64,000 bases of DNA from Deuterostichococcus epilithicus (Eukaryota > Chlorophyta > Trebouxiophyceae > Prasiolales > Stichococcaceae). The notes beneath the pieces are model-generated. The model saw only the letters and a program-made list of their open reading frames with translations. It searched no databases and was not told the DNA's origin. Position numbers and translations under genes: made by a program. Of this stretch, positions 49,320 to 62,484 are shown in pieces (positions within the stretch are counted from its first letter, which is position 1; each line of letters opens with the position of its first letter). Location of the stretch: the NCBI GenBank assembly GCA_033439295.1, contig JAVTLE010000005.1, forward strand, positions 856,501 through 920,500, read 5' to 3'.

Positions 49320-50781
49320 TCAGCCGCGGCGGCCCCTGCCACGGCCGCGCCCACCACCCCGGCCACCCCTGCTGCCACGGCCACCCCCGCCACGGCCCCT
49401 GCCGCCGCTGCCGCCGCCGCGCCCTCGGCCGCCGCTGCTGCGGCCGCCAGAGCCGCGGCCGCCCGAGGGACGACCCCTGCCGCCCTTGCCACTGCCCATC
49501 TCGTGCGTTGGGAACTGCAAGGGCAGAGACATATATGCAGATCAGTGTCTAGCGTCCCTCTGGACAGTGAGTTTGCACGCGTGATGTGAAGCAGACGACT
49601 TCTCGAGCAGCACACCGCTGCACTCCAATCACAGTTCCCAAAGACGAGGTGCAAGCATCTGTGCGAGTGCAGAAGCCTACAAAAACCAGCACGACACAGG
49701 GTTTTGAAGGCGCACCAGGCTGGAGATGCACTTGCGGTAGCTGAAGTCCTCATTGCTGCCGTCGGCGCGCAGCACGAAAAAGCATGTGGAATCCATCTCC
49801 TTGTGCTGCTTGATCTGCACCGCCCGCACGCCGCCCCCGATCTGCGACCGCGACAACTGCAGCACTGTTTGCACGAGGCACCTGAGGTGGGGGAATGAGA
49901 ACCTGGATGCACCGACAGGCGGCGGGCAGCGGTCGCGGTTGCAGTGGTGTCTGCTGCGTTTCATGGTGAGTTTGCCATGGTCGCACCTTGCTGGTAGGGT
50001 TGGGGTGGCCTTTCCGCAGCAGATCCATCACCATGGTGAACTCGTACTGCAGCAAAGAAAACCTCGGCCATGTCATTATCGAGCGTCTATTAGTGGCTGG
50101 GCATCGGAGCCGCCAGCTGGTTTAGTCGGACGAGGCGCACATCTCACCATGGGCGGGCAAACCGACACCGTCCGACACAGCAAATGTGGTCAGCATGCAG
50201 ACGGCCACCCACCTCGTTCAGGTCCTGGTCCGGCCGCAGTTTCACCAGTAGCTCGTGGAAGTAGGAGAAGCACTCCTCGCCGCTGGCGAAGGTCCTGAAG
50301 CCCAGCGTCACTGGCTCGGCGGGGACCACCGGAGCCGCCGGCTCACCTTCCTCCTCCCCTTCATCGCCGCCTGCCTCATCGGCTACTCCATCGGCTGCTT
50401 CACCTGCTGCGTCGGCTGTTGCGGCAGGCTCTGCCGCCGCAGCGTCCGTCGCTGCACCACCGTCTGTCTTCACCCGCTTGGCGGCAGGCGCCGCATCCGC
50501 CTCTGCGGCGCCTGCGGCATCTGCAGCGGTAGAGGGCGCGATCGATTTGTTGGTCTTTCCATATGATCCTAGTGGTGTAGAAACCAGGCAATCCCTGCAG
50601 CGGTCTTGTAGCACGATCGCAGTTCAAGGCAGTGTACTGGTATGTCTTGATACAAGCCGGCACCTTCTGCCGGCCGCTTTGCGGGTGCTGCCGCAGTCTC
50701 TGGCGAGTCCTGCGCCTCTGCAGGTACGGCTGTCACCGCAGGCTCGCCAGTAGTGGGAGGTTGCTCAGACTTTGCAGCCAT
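49320..50781 (-). CDS. DCL/DOMINO1-type protein (DUF3223) with RGG tail
   Basis: Five exons in consistent phase give 268 residues: 50781-50664, 50520-50213, 50046-49987, 49841-49716 and 49514-49320. An Ala/Glu-rich disordered N-terminus with a KRPAED and a KRVKTD basic patch precedes the DCL domain: LGFRTFASGEECFSYFHELL, DLNEYEFTMVMDLLRKGHPN, IGGGVRAVQIKQHKEMDSTC, FFVLRADGSNEDFSYRKCIS. The C-terminus is a pure RGG/GRG tail (RGRGGGGRGSRGGRGGGRGR) ending RRG. This is the layout of plant DOMINO1 (nuclear/nucleolar, ribosome-related) rather than plastid DCL, since no transit peptide is seen and RGG tails bind RNA. The antisense Ala/Pro-rich frames over the tail are shadows. Confidence 0.9.
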
Positions 50782-51176
50782 TTCGACACCGGCAGCCGCC
50801 TCTCAATTCCAAGACTCGCTCAATGGGGGACGGCAATTTGTGACGATACAAAACGATTCTTCTTACACTTGTCGCTTGCTTACGATGCTAGTGTGCAGAT
50901 TTGCTTGCAAAATGACCGACGACACCGTAAGTGTTCCGCAGTGCATGCTCCCATGCTGCAGGGCGGCAAATTGTGCGCTCCAACGCTCATCTGGATGCGT
51001 CGCTGCTCCATAGTTCACATTCGCAACTGGATCGGTACGCATCACCTCGCTCCGGGTCGCTGTTGTACCATTCATCCCGGCCATCATCACCCTGTCACCC
51101 TGTTTCGCAACCCAAGTCAAAAGTCCCTGTTCAACGAGACGGTCTGCGCGGCCGCACCAGCTGTGTTTGAGGCAGT
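50782..51176. promoter_or_regulatory. Divergent upstream region (DOMINO1-like / NudC)
   Basis: About 395 bp between start codons; both promoters are expected here. No element was recognised. Confidence 0.4.
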
Positions 51177-53098
51177 ATGAGCGGCACGATCGAGGAGATC
51201 GATGCCGGTGACGGCAACACGCGCCACGATGAGACGCTGCACAACCTGCTAGCGCAGCACGGCGATGACCCGCAGCGCTTCCTGGCCACCGTGTTTGCCT
51301 TCCTGCAGCGCAACACTCACTTCCTGGCCCAGCCGGACGCCCAGCGGATCGTCGCCGGCGTGCTGCGTAAGGTTACCGGCGCGCCGGACGGCGGCTCGTC
51401 CGGCGTCAAGTCTGGGTTTTTCAAGTCGCCAAAGCCGGTGCGCGGCACCGGCTCCTGATTGCGCTGCCAATTGATATGTCATATAGGTTGGTCTGGTCGC
51501 TTGAGGACTTGCAAACTCGGTCAGCTTTGAAGGAGGTCGGCCATAATGTGCAGGCAGCACCCAGCCGGGCTGCTGCGGCAGCACAGGCAGCGCCGGCGGC
51601 TGCCGCTCCCGCTGCGCCGCCAGCCGAGGCGCCGGCGTCAGCAGCTGCGGCGCCAACAGCAGAAGCGCCAGCGAGACCATCTGTCGCAGCCGATGAGGAG
51701 GCTAAGCCCACGGAGGAGGACGAAGATGATGCCTCCAAGGGCTTAAGTGCAACACTTGAAGACCACAGACATTTGCTGATGAAAAATACAGAGTTGCTGA
51801 TGATACTGCCTACTTTCATGCATATATCACCTGCGCAGGCTTGTCCTGGCCTGGAGTTGCGCTCGCAACAGCAAGACGAGCAGGCGAGACATATCTGCTG
51901 TGTTATCATGCTGGCTGCACTGCAGTCCCCTGATGAGCGCCGGGATCCGCCTGCGCAGAGCCGAATGCCGGCAATGGGCACGACCACGAGACCTACTCCT
52001 GGACACAGACCCTGGGCGACCTGTCGGTCAATGTGCCGGTGCCGTCGGGGACCAAGGGCCGCGGCTGCGACGTGACCATCACCAAAAACCGCCTCAAGGT
52101 GTGCAACAGACGGGTGTTCGGCAGCCGCTGGCATTGGTTTACGGTGCAGTGGTGTGGTTTCGTTGACAGCACAATTGATAGCGAGTGAAATCTGCGGCGC
52201 CAGCCGCTGGAATTGCAGCATGATGTTGCGCGCCGGCACATGCAGCTGCCAGCCAAGGGGAGAATCGGCACACAGTTGCAACAGCGCACAGCAACTGCCG
52301 TAGTCCTGACCCACTGAATACGCCGAGTTCTGACGTTGCACCTGATCTAACGCCTTCAAATCGGCAGGTGGGGCTCAAGGGGCAGCCGTCAATTCTGGAG
52401 GGTGACCTGCCACACGATGTGAAGCCGGACGACTGCATGTGGAACCTGTCAGACGGGCGGCTGCTGGAGGTGAACCTCGTCAAGCAGGACGGCATGCGCT
52501 GGTGGTCGCACGTGCTGGCCAGTGAGCCACAGATCAACACGCAGAAGGTGCGCTTTCGCAGGCTTCCAACGGGTTCCAATGGCGGGTGATGAGCAGGTTG
52601 GGCAGTCTCAAGGGACCCGGCTGCGATGTGACTTACGCTGACTGCTGCACACTGGCATTCGCACAAGGCATGTAGGAAGACCTGCACAACCTCACCGCGC
52701 TGCCGGGGGGCGTCACTGTCAGCCAGTCCAACGAAGGTGGTGCTCATTGTGTGTTTGTGCTGGCATGCGATCAGAATATATGCCTCGGCAAGCACGCCGC
52801 ACAGGCGTCAGCAGGTCGAGTTGAACAGCAGTCAGGCGCATGTGTGTGTCCGAGCGTACAATGCAATGCCAAATCACAAGGTTTTGCATTGTCTGTGATG
52901 CCACAGGTCGAGCCGGAGAGCAGCAAGTTGGGGGATCTGGACGGTGACACACGCGCCACAGTGGAGAAGATGATGTTCGACCAGCGGCAGAAGGCCATGG
53001 GTCTGCCGACGGCGGACGAGTCCAAGAAAAATGAAATGCTGGCCAAGTTCATGGCTGCCCACCCCGAAATGGACTTTTCAAACGCCAAGATCAGCTAG
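51177..53098 (+). CDS. NudC-family co-chaperone
   Basis: Five exons in consistent phase give 321 residues: 51177-51437, 51554-51746, 51959-52098, 52368-52547 and 52907-53098. NudC proteins are Hsp90 co-chaperones that aid dynein and cell-division proteins. The N-terminal helical part ([35 protein letters not shown]) matches the NudC N-terminal domain. An Ala/Pro/Glu linker leads to the CS domain: [60 protein letters not shown] and [20 protein letters not shown]. The C-terminus is classic: [20 protein letters not shown], then [17 protein letters not shown] follows the stop within a few bases (about 53102). A possible extra 61-nt exon at 52677-52737 lies in intron 4. Confidence 0.94.
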
Positions 53099-53962
53099 TT
53101 TTGTAACGAGAAGATCACCAGATATAGACATTTCCGTGGAATGCTTCATCTTCCGCAAGTCCCAGTCCGCTCACAGATGTACCAGGAGAAAGCGGCCCAT
53201 GGAGGTCGGCGCCGACAGGCTAGCTAGCTGCAACAAGACCCACCCCCCGCTGCGGCGGCGGCGGCGAAGGCTCGCCCTTGCTGACTCCTCCCTGGCTCTC
53301 CCCCTCGCACTGATGACTCACTCCATCTCGCCCTCTTCGCCTGACGCAGCCGCCGCCCCGCGCCGCGCTGGCCTTTGCTTCTCGTTAGCAATCAGCGGTT
53401 ATGGTGCCCAGGCCGCAGGCCAGCAGAAAGCGGCTGCTGGGCTGATCGATTGCCAGACGCCCTCACTGTTGCTTTTACAGACAGCAGATCGTCTTCTGCG
53501 CCTCTATCATCATCTTCAGGTTGATGTTGATTGCGCCAACTAAATTGAGACCTTGGGTCCGTCAACCTTGTGTGCGCCTTTCGCCTCGAGTCTGCTTCGC
53601 TTCAAGAGGCCGGTCCTTCACGCTTTATTATGACGCGTTTCAGGAACGATGGCTCAGGCCTGTATCTGAAGCTAACCTGGATCTCCGGAAGGGCACGTGC
53701 CGAATTTTCATGAGGTGCAGGCTGGTGCCCAGTGCATTATGTGCGTTCCGACATGGCTGGCATGAGAGCCTGTGTCATCAGGATTCAGTCGAGATTGGCT
53801 CGCTGGCCTGCATCTGTTCAGTGCGCGTGTAAGGTGTCGTCTGCATCGAGCCCTTGCAGAGTGGCTTCACACAGCAGATTGCCGCTACTGAGGGCTTCAG
53901 GGCTGGCAGCGCCGAGGTTGATCCAATCTCATCACCTCGTGTCAGCGGCAGCGGCCAGTACT
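53099..53962. promoter_or_regulatory. NudC 3' region and upstream region of the SPATA20-like gene
   Basis: About 860 bp between tandem plus-strand genes. A short GGC-rich patch near 53260 and otherwise mixed sequence; no coding exon of either gene was recognised. Confidence 0.4.
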
Positions 53963-56900
53963 ATGGCTGGAGCTCAGCACGAGGAGCACACAAACAGGCG
54001 CGCTGCGCGTGCCACCGCGGCTTGCATTATTGACAAACGAAGTCTAAGCTAGGTCACAACCGACCTAGTGCGACTCAAGTGCTATTTGATTTGCAGGCTG
54101 GCAAAGGAAGAGTCGCCTTACCTTTTGCAGCATGCCCACAACCCGGTGGGTGTTGTGGAAGATAAGCACGCACCGTGTTCTGCGGCGGCCATGCATGATT
54201 GACAAAGGCATCATCATCAGCACCAGACCGACGCGAACCTTGCTTGCGCAGCTGCTGTATTCATACGAATCTGCATTCCATGTATGACGACAAGAAATGC
54301 ATGCCTTTACTTTACATAAATTTGACGGTGGGCAGGTCGACTGGTACCCCTGGGGCGAGGAGGCGTTTGAGAAGGCGCGACTGGAAAATAAGCCCATCTT
54401 CCTGTCGGTCGGCTACTCCACGTGCCACTGGTGCCACGTCATGGAGCGCGAGAGCTTCGAGAACGAGACGACGGCCAAGATTTTGAACGACAACTTCGTG
54501 GCTGTCAAGGTCGACAGGGAGGAGAGGTGCGCGGGCGTGTAGACACCTGCTTACCTTGGGAACGGCAGTGCAGGAGGACGTGGCAACGTGCTTATGGTGT
54601 TTCTAGAAGATATCAAGATGCTGCACCATTCATGACTGCGTTCTCGCTGTGCGCAGGACGGATGTGGACCGTGTATATGTGAGCGGATCTTCCCCTCCAA
54701 TTTCCCCTTTCTGCACCTCTGCCCACCCATGCCCGATTGCTGTCTGTGTTGCAACATTCTGATCGAAAACCATGCCTCCTCGCACAGATGACGTATGTGC
54801 AAGCGACGAGCGGGGGCGGCGGCTGGCCCATGTGCGCTCAACTTGCTTGGTATCATGAGGTTGCCGGTTTCATTACTTTGCATGTCTTGCTGTCTCTCTT
54901 GAATTGATCTGCCAACCACACAAAGCATGACATCCTTGACCCTTGTGTCTGCAGGTCAGTCTTCCTGACTCCAGGTGCTCATGAGTCATGTGGATGGTCA
55001 AAACCCCGGCTGTGCATGGACGACTGCTTGGAGTGACCTGCTGCACTCAGCAATATCTGCCTCTGCATCTGTTGCACACTCTCTGACATATTGATAAATG
55101 GCTCACCCTTCCCGCAGACCTGCAGCCATTCCTGGGAGGCATGTGCCACTGCTCACAACTCTGCATTGTTCTGACTGCTGCGCCTGGAGCTGCTCTTGAA
55201 AGCGCAAGCAGAGAATAAACAGAGAAGTGCCAGCCTCACCTCAGGGTTTTCGCAGGCACATATTTCCCTCCCGAGGACGCCTACGGCAGACCTGGCTTCC
55301 CGACGGTCCTCGAGCGGGTGTCAGAGGTGGGCCTGACGGACCGGAAAGCATGCTACTGAAACAGGCAGATGCGTCAGCAATGTCCAGGTTCATGTTGTGA
55401 TGGTCTGACGTGCGGAACCGGTGAGAAAACCAGGCAGAGGCGCGAACCAGCATCTTGCTGTTTCAATGCCGTAGAGTTGACTGGGTTACATGATCTGCTT
55501 GTATAGGTGTGGAACACCAAGCAGGAGTTCGTGAAGGAGCAGACCGCCGATGTGATGCGCCAGCTGGAGAAGCACACCAAACCCAAGCGTGAGTGACCGT
55601 GAGCGCCGACTGCATGTCTCTGAAGCCCTGCTGTGGGTGTGAGATGCAGCCTGGAGCACAACACCGAGCCGGGGGCGCGCAGATTTGCGATTGCCTGCAC
55701 CAGGGTGCCAGCCGCACGCTGGCAATCACTTGTGCCGGCTGGTGCTGGCAGGCTTATATCAGGGACCTTCGAGGGGGCGCAGGGTTGGCACACAATAAGA
55801 ATTGCATCCTGAGCAACAGGTTAGCAGGTCAGTCCTGCTCGACCGGCACCTGGCTGCAGGGTCGAAGGGTGAGATCTCGGACGAGACGGCGGCGGCGGCG
55901 CTGGACAGCTGCGCCCACATGCTCGGCAGGCGCTTCGACGACCAGGAGGGCGGCTTTGGCGGGTCAGAAACAAGCCCTGCAACCCCAAGGAGATGCACAC
56001 ACAACACACATACTGCATTGGGCGCCCTCAGTGCATTGCCTGCATGTGGGCCACTGCGCCCCCAGGGCCCTGACACCACGCAGCCCGCGCCGCTATCAAA
56101 GAGCTCGGCCCCCCCGGTGCTTGCAGTGCGCCAAAGTTCCCTCGACCCGCGGAGATCAATGCCCTGCTGCACGACCACCTGCGCTCAGCCGCAGCCGGCG
56201 GCGCTGTTGACGCCGCTTCAGGTGCCGGGCCCCCTAGCAAGAGCTGTCGCATCAGAGAGCAGACATGAGGCGACTTTTTAAAGATCTGCCGGCATCGTGT
56301 TTTCGTGCCTTGCCTGCTGTTCGCTGTGCGGTCTGCACATTGTGGCAGATGCCAAGGTTCGCCTCCGCGCAGGCAGATCAAGATTAGCTCGTTTGCATCT
56401 GACGGTGGCTGTGTAACCATGCGCAGACCGCAGCCTGCGCATGGCCCTCCTGTCGCTGCAGAAGATGGCGGCTGGCGGCATGTACGACCATGTCGGTGCG
56501 CTTGCTGAGATGAAATTCGCATGAATGCGAGCACATGACCTACGGATTTGCATGTGAGTCTGAAGTTGGAGGCGCCGGTGCTTCAGTCCCTGGCAGGGCC
56601 ACGTACCTGTCACTTGGCGGCCTGTCAACTTTTGGTGGGCCGCAGGCGGCGGCTTCCACCGCTACAGCGTGGACGAGTTCTGGCACATCCCCCACTTCGA
56701 GAAGGTGCGCCCGGGCGGTGCATGCCTGGTCCCGCATGTTCCTTTTCGCTTTGCACAGGCGTGGGATTCAGACTGAGATGCATGGGTGGATGCGCTGCAG
56801 ATGCTGTACGACAACCCCCAGCTGGCCAACACGTACCTGGCAGCCTTCCAGGTTTGTTGGGCATGCACAGCCGGGGCTGTGCCACCGATCAAGCTGCCCG

Positions 56901-59900
56901 GCTGCATCCTTGCGACCGCTCGCACAGTCCACTCTTGTTGCGGCATTGGCGGGCCAGCCCGCCAAGCAGGGGAGGCTACCAACCTACACATTCAGCCGCT
57001 GCATATTTCTGGGTCTCGTCCTCCGGCAGCCCTGACGCGAGCATAGGGTTTCCGAACCCGCCGCAGGTCACCGGCGACACGCAGTATGCCCGCGTGGCGC
57101 GTGGCGTTCTAGACTACCTGATGCGCGACATGACACACCCAGAGGGAGGCATCTTCTCCGCTGAGGCGCGCGGCTGTGGCTGATGCACTCACGATCAGAA
57201 ACCTGCAGAAGACGGGCCTGCTGTGGTGCTCAATGCAGCACAGCCACAACAGGGCTGTGGGGGTGACTGCTGGGCATGTGCGGTCCAGAGTGACGTTATA
57301 TGTTCGAGTTCAAAGTATGAGGCCCGTGGGTTTGATCACGTGCAGGACGCAGACAGCCTGGACCAGAGCACCGGGCACAAGAAGGAGGGCGCCTTTTACC
57401 TCTGGTGCGCACCCACTAAATTCTGAAGGGCTCCAATGCTCGCGGCGCCGCGACCGGCCTCTGAGGCGTCTTGCAGGGTGCCCCGTGCCTGCCCGCCAGC
57501 ATTGCGGCCCCTGCTGGCAAGCCGGCAAACCCGTTGTGTCCGCCCCATCACATCGGCTCCGCAGCTCCGGGCTCCGGCTGCGCCCCTGGCGGAGGTGCTC
57601 CCGGTCTCGGCCCTGCAGGAGCCCTGCGAAGCCCAGAGGCAACCCTGCACCCTATTGTTGCATTTAGGATTTAGAGAGTTATTATCGGGCAGGTCTGAGG
57701 CGGAAATCGACGAGGTGCTGGGAGCGCAACACGCCGCGGTGTTCAAGCCGCACTACCGGGTCAAGGCGCGCGGCAATGCGGACCTGTCGACGCGCAGCGA
57801 CCCACACCGCGAGTTCGCCGGCCTCAACTGCCTGATGGCGGTGCAGAGCGTGGCAGAGAGCGCGGCAGGAGCAGGTGGGCGATGTACCTACCCAGTCGCT
57901 AGGTGCTGGCCCGCTGCATGTGCGGTTCTGACCAGTCATGTTGGAACCGCAAGCGCAGCGGGCCTCACACGTGCATCATGACCTCAATCTGCGGAGCAGC
58001 CTTGGACCGGTGCCGGCAGCGATGAGCAACCACCGCAACGCCGTCGGACCAGCTGGCGACGGGCGGCGTCCCTGCTCAGCTGCCCTGCTGTGCATAGCGT
58101 TTGTGGACACTGAGCGCCAGGGAAGTCCGTCGGCCCGGTGCGGGACGCGGACTTCCCGTGCAGCTGGCAGGCTCGCTGGTGACCTGCACAGACCATCCAG
58201 GAGGCACAGCAAAACCCTGCAAAGCACGCGCCGCAGGCGTGTCGGAGGAGGAGGCAGCCTTGCTGCTGGCGGAGAGCCGGGAGCTGCTGCACGGGCGCCG
58301 TGCCCAGCGACCGCGCCCGCACCTGGACGATAAGGTGCGTCCGTGATCCTATGGATCAGGTTGGTGGAACAACAGGACACCACGGATGACTCAGCGTGAA
58401 TGTCGTCGGCAGCACTTGCCTCCGAGAAGAACTTGCCCCTCTGACCGAAAGGTGACCAGCGCTGGCAGTGGCCAGGCTGCTCGAGGGCACCTGCTTCACG
58501 TCTTACAAGACGCCTGTCAACGGCTCCATGCCTGGGTGCGCAGGTGGTGACGGCCTGGAACGGCATGGCAATCAGCGCCTTCGCCAACGCCTCGCGCATA
58601 TTGGCGTCGGAGCAACCGCTGCCGCATCGCAGCTTCCCCGTCGACGGCCGGCCGCCCGAAGACTACCTGCAGGCCGCCCAAAAGGTGTCGCTCCCATTGG
58701 TTTCCATCTTGAATGAATCATATTTGAAATGTTATTCTGCAGAAAGTCGGCGCCCTGCACACAGCGTACAGCACGCCGGCGTCGCCATGCCACCGCCGGT
58801 CTTGCCACGCGTCACGGAGCGTCAGTGCTTTCACAAAATGCTATGCCATCAAGCGGGTCCACGTTCAAGGCAGCAATATCACGACGATTTGCATTGGCCC
58901 CCTCCAAACCATTGGGAACCGTGCGACACAGGCGGCACGCTTCGTGCGCGACAAGCTGTGGGACGCCGGCAGCAAGCGGCTCATGCGCAGCTTCCGAATT
59001 GGCGCCTCCGCCGCAGAGGGCTACGCTGACGACTATGCTTATCTGATCTCCGGCCTGCTGGACCTGTACCAGGTAGTTCACTGTCTGCAATTGTAGAGAC
59101 AGTGCCATATGGTGCGATGCTGCACTTTCCGGTGCTCCGAGGGGGCATCCGCCTGGCGGCCCTTGCTGGCTTGCAGTCGGCATCAAACTCAGCGGTGCCT
59201 AGAGCCGCTGTGGTCGGCTTAGCAGAGGCGCTTTCAGCAGGCGCCAGGATTGAGTGAGGGGCAGGCCATGGTGAGAATGTGTGCGTGTGACTGTGCCACA
59301 GGTTGCAGGTGATCCGGAGTGGCTGCAGTGGGCATTCGAGCTGCAGGACGTGCAGGACCTTCTGTTCTGGGACGACGTCGGCAGTGCGCAACGGCAGCCT
59401 TCCCACGACATCAACTTGCGCTGCTCGTTTCATTGTCTGGACCCTGCAGGGCCGCGTGGGCCATGCCTGCATATGGACGCACTGTCAGCTGAATGCAGTT
59501 GCCGCAGCAAGTGATCCTGTTGCTTCCTACACGTGATGGGACTCGTTGGGAGGCTGGATTGCAGTTGCCACAGCCCTGCTACACTGCGATGCAGGCGGCT
59601 ACTTCTCCACCACCGGCCAGGACAAGAGCGTGCTGCTGCGCATGAAGGAGGTACGCACTGTATAGCTGAAAGCGATCTGTGCTCACACAAGGCCCTGCGC
59701 CGCCAATGCCACCTCAGCGCCACGCTGGCAGTGGCAGAGCATGCCAATCACAGATGCTGCTGCTCCTGCAACACAGTTCGAGCTCACGCTTCTCACTCAG
59801 TTAATGTTGCAGTGGGCCAATGAGAAGCAGTGCATGCTCCTGCGGCAGGCTGCACAATGCAGCCCGAGGGCCCCGTGACACCTTGCATTGCCAGGATGTG

Positions 59901-61706
59901 ATGCATCACCAATAGCGAGTCCTCTGCTCGCAGGAGTACGACGGCGCAGAGCCGGCGGCCTCATCGATTGCGGCCGCCAACCTGTTCCGCCTGGCGGCGC
60001 TGTCCTCCTCGGAGGCTGGTCAGAAGTGCGCCACTTGCAGGACAGATATAGAAGACGAACGGTCCACACTCACAGCTCACAGCATGCAGAGGGGCCCGCG
60101 GCTGCAGCTCCCTCCCCTTTTTGAAAGAAGCTTACTGGCTCGTGCGATGGCGACACAGGTCCAGCTTGCAGGATGACAGGCACACGCGCTGCGGTCATCG
60201 GCGCAGCATTGCGCATCCGGCTGGCCCTCATCGTGTCGTGGGTTCACCTGGCCGCGGCGCTCTCTGTTGCAGGTATCGCCAGCGCGCCGTGAAGACTGTC
60301 TCGGCATTTGCTGGGAGCTTGGAGCAGGTGGCGCTCGCGATGCCACAGGTGAATGCACAAGCGCCCCAGGGCAAGAAAGGCGATGGCGATATGCGCACAT
60401 CATCACAAAATTGCGTTTCATTGCCGATGCAGCTCGGAGACGTCGTCACAATTGCCCGCGCTGTCGAATCGAACGCTTTGACTTTGCGGCCATGTTGGCG
60501 AGGGTCATACCTATCGCAAGGCTAATGAGCCACGCTGATGCGTGGGTGTGCAATCCTGGGAGTCAATGCTCCCTGCTCGATGCCGCAGATGTGCTGCTCC
60601 ATGTACCTCCAAGCCGCTGGTCACATGCGCCAGGTGCGTTTGCTTCTCTGGATACACTCGCAGTACATCCGCGACTTTGAGGGCGATTGGCGGATGTCTG
60701 CAGGCTCGCTGCCTAACGCCTTGCCGGCACCGAAGGCGACTGGGAGGTTTCTGCAACACTGCTGGCGGAGATTTTGATGCTGGCGCAGTGTCAGGCCAGA
60801 TGCGGCCTCAGATTCAAGCTAACACTTGCCTGCAGACTAAGGCCTACTCGTACTCTCACCTCTACAATCCCGCTGCATGCTGTGACGCATGCTTGCTGCA
60901 GGTGGTCATCACGGGCAAGCGCGGCGACGCAGCGACCGAGGCACTGGTGGATGCCGCCCACAGCGTGTTCACCCCCGACAAGGTCTGCTGAATTTTATTT
61001 TGCCGTGTCAAATCTGAATGTGTGTCGCTGACAGTGTCTGCACGATCTCCTGCTAGTAACAATTCCATTTGATCCTACCCGTCCGTTCTGGCGCTTGCTC
61101 CACAGCGTTGCCAACAGCGTTTCAAGTTTCGGAGTAGCAAGTGCACAGGCCGTGCAGTGACTCTGGCCGTGCCGCATGTTGCATCCCTTTGCCCAAAGTT
61201 GGCACGCATAAGTCACACACAGAGCCGCAGTGCTGCCGCTGCATCACGCAGGTGGTGATCATCATCGACCCTAGCCGGCAGGAGCACGTCGACTTCTGGC
61301 GGCGGCACAACCCAGAGGCCTTCTCCATGGTGGACACTGGCGCCGACAAGCTCGGCGGCAGGTCCGCTAGATTGGCGTTCATTCCATTCGAGCTTCAAGC
61401 TGTTAACGGCAGGGTCATTCGTCACAGAGCAATGTGAGCTGCGTGGGTTGGCTCGGTCAACCTCCTAGCTCAGCGGCAAGCTAACGAGATCCTACCTGCA
61501 TGCATGACCATGTCATGTTGCTGCGCAGGCCGGCGGCATTCGTGTGCCAGAACTTCACGTGCCAGGCCCCAACGACTGAGGCCGGCAAGGTACAAGAACT
61601 GCTGCGGCAGCAGAGCCGAGGTCCTGGGGTTGCGGGTGGAGGCGCAAGCAGGGCAGGCGCCTCGCGTTTGCAGGAAGTTGATCTGAGCAGCCTTATCAAG
61701 GGCTGA
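53963..61706 (+). CDS. SPATA20/YyaL-type thioredoxin-domain protein
   Basis: About 25 exons over 7.7 kb. The start exon (53963-53997) gives [11 protein letters not shown] and splices to [17 protein letters not shown] (54097-54145). Then 54336-54526 encodes [20 protein letters not shown] and the thioredoxin-like site [20 protein letters not shown]. Four tiny exons (54657-54678, 54788-54831, 54955-54974, 55118-55138) supply [36 protein letters not shown], joining [20 protein letters not shown]. The (alpha/alpha) barrel part follows: [20 protein letters not shown]-type block, [120 protein letters not shown], ending [12 protein letters not shown]. The family joins a DUF255 thioredoxin fold to a sugar-epimerase-like barrel; its biochemical role is not established to my knowledge. 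GC donors occur at 53998, 55139, 57166 and 59381. Confidence 0.93.
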
Positions 61707-62484
61707 TGCCGGCATGTGCGCACAGCGGCAGTGCAATGGAGAGACGCCGTTGTCAGCACTTTGGAGCTGGCGCTCCGCCGAGGTTTTGTCCGGCTGAATG
61801 ATGGTATCAAAGTTCCAAAAATTGGTGGATTGGTTTGATCTGCTGGGGAGAACTTTGCCCGTAGGGACATCTCCCCTGTATGTGCCATTTTGTGTAGAAG
61901 TCATGGGTAGTTGCTCAACCTTGAACATGAGCGCTTCATGCTGATGTAGATGTACAGTGGAGGGACTTGTCACGGCAATCAGGATAGTATATGATTGGGA
62001 TGATGCAAAGCATGATACGCATTGCTGCATTCTCGCTTGGTGCTCATTGTAAGCTGTACGGGAGCTCACTGGCCGACGCGTGGCCGACCCCACTTCAGTG
62101 CATTCTATTTGCTCGCACTTTCTGCTGATTGTTCTTCATCGTTTCTGGGAATATGAGGAACATATGGAGCTCAGGACAGTAAGCCGGACCTTATTGTTTG
62201 GGCCACCGATAATAGAGCTGCGGCGGGAATCCGCATAAAACTGGAGTTGCAGAGTCTTTTCATGGCAAGACACGGCACTTGCCGCTAATCGGCCAGGTCC
62301 AGACCTGAAGCGCCGCGAGCTAGTCACCCATCATTCGCAAAGACTCGGCAAAGAGCGACGCTTGGCCGCCTGCTCTCCAGGAGAGAGCCGTCGGCAACAT
62401 GGCGTCACCCCCTACAGGCAAACTTGCTCCTGTGCCGCGTCAGAGGCTTAATTCGCGATCTATTGAAACGTTCAAATTCTGCAC
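61707..62484. promoter_or_regulatory. SPATA20-like 3' region and eIF4B-like upstream region
   Basis: About 780 bp between tandem plus-strand genes. An out-of-frame ATG at 62399 (MASPPTGKLAPVPRQRLNSR) precedes the called start and could be an upstream ORF or an alternative first exon. Nothing else was recognised. Confidence 0.4.

Noticed and set aside
49092-49589. Plus-strand Ala/Pro/Thr-rich frame over 49310-49500
   Set aside because: It is the complement of the RGG tail of the DOMINO1-like gene; the minus-strand exon fits in phase and family.
51421-52359. 312-codon minus-strand Ala/Ser-rich frame
   Set aside because: It is antisense to the NudC linker and CS-domain exons.
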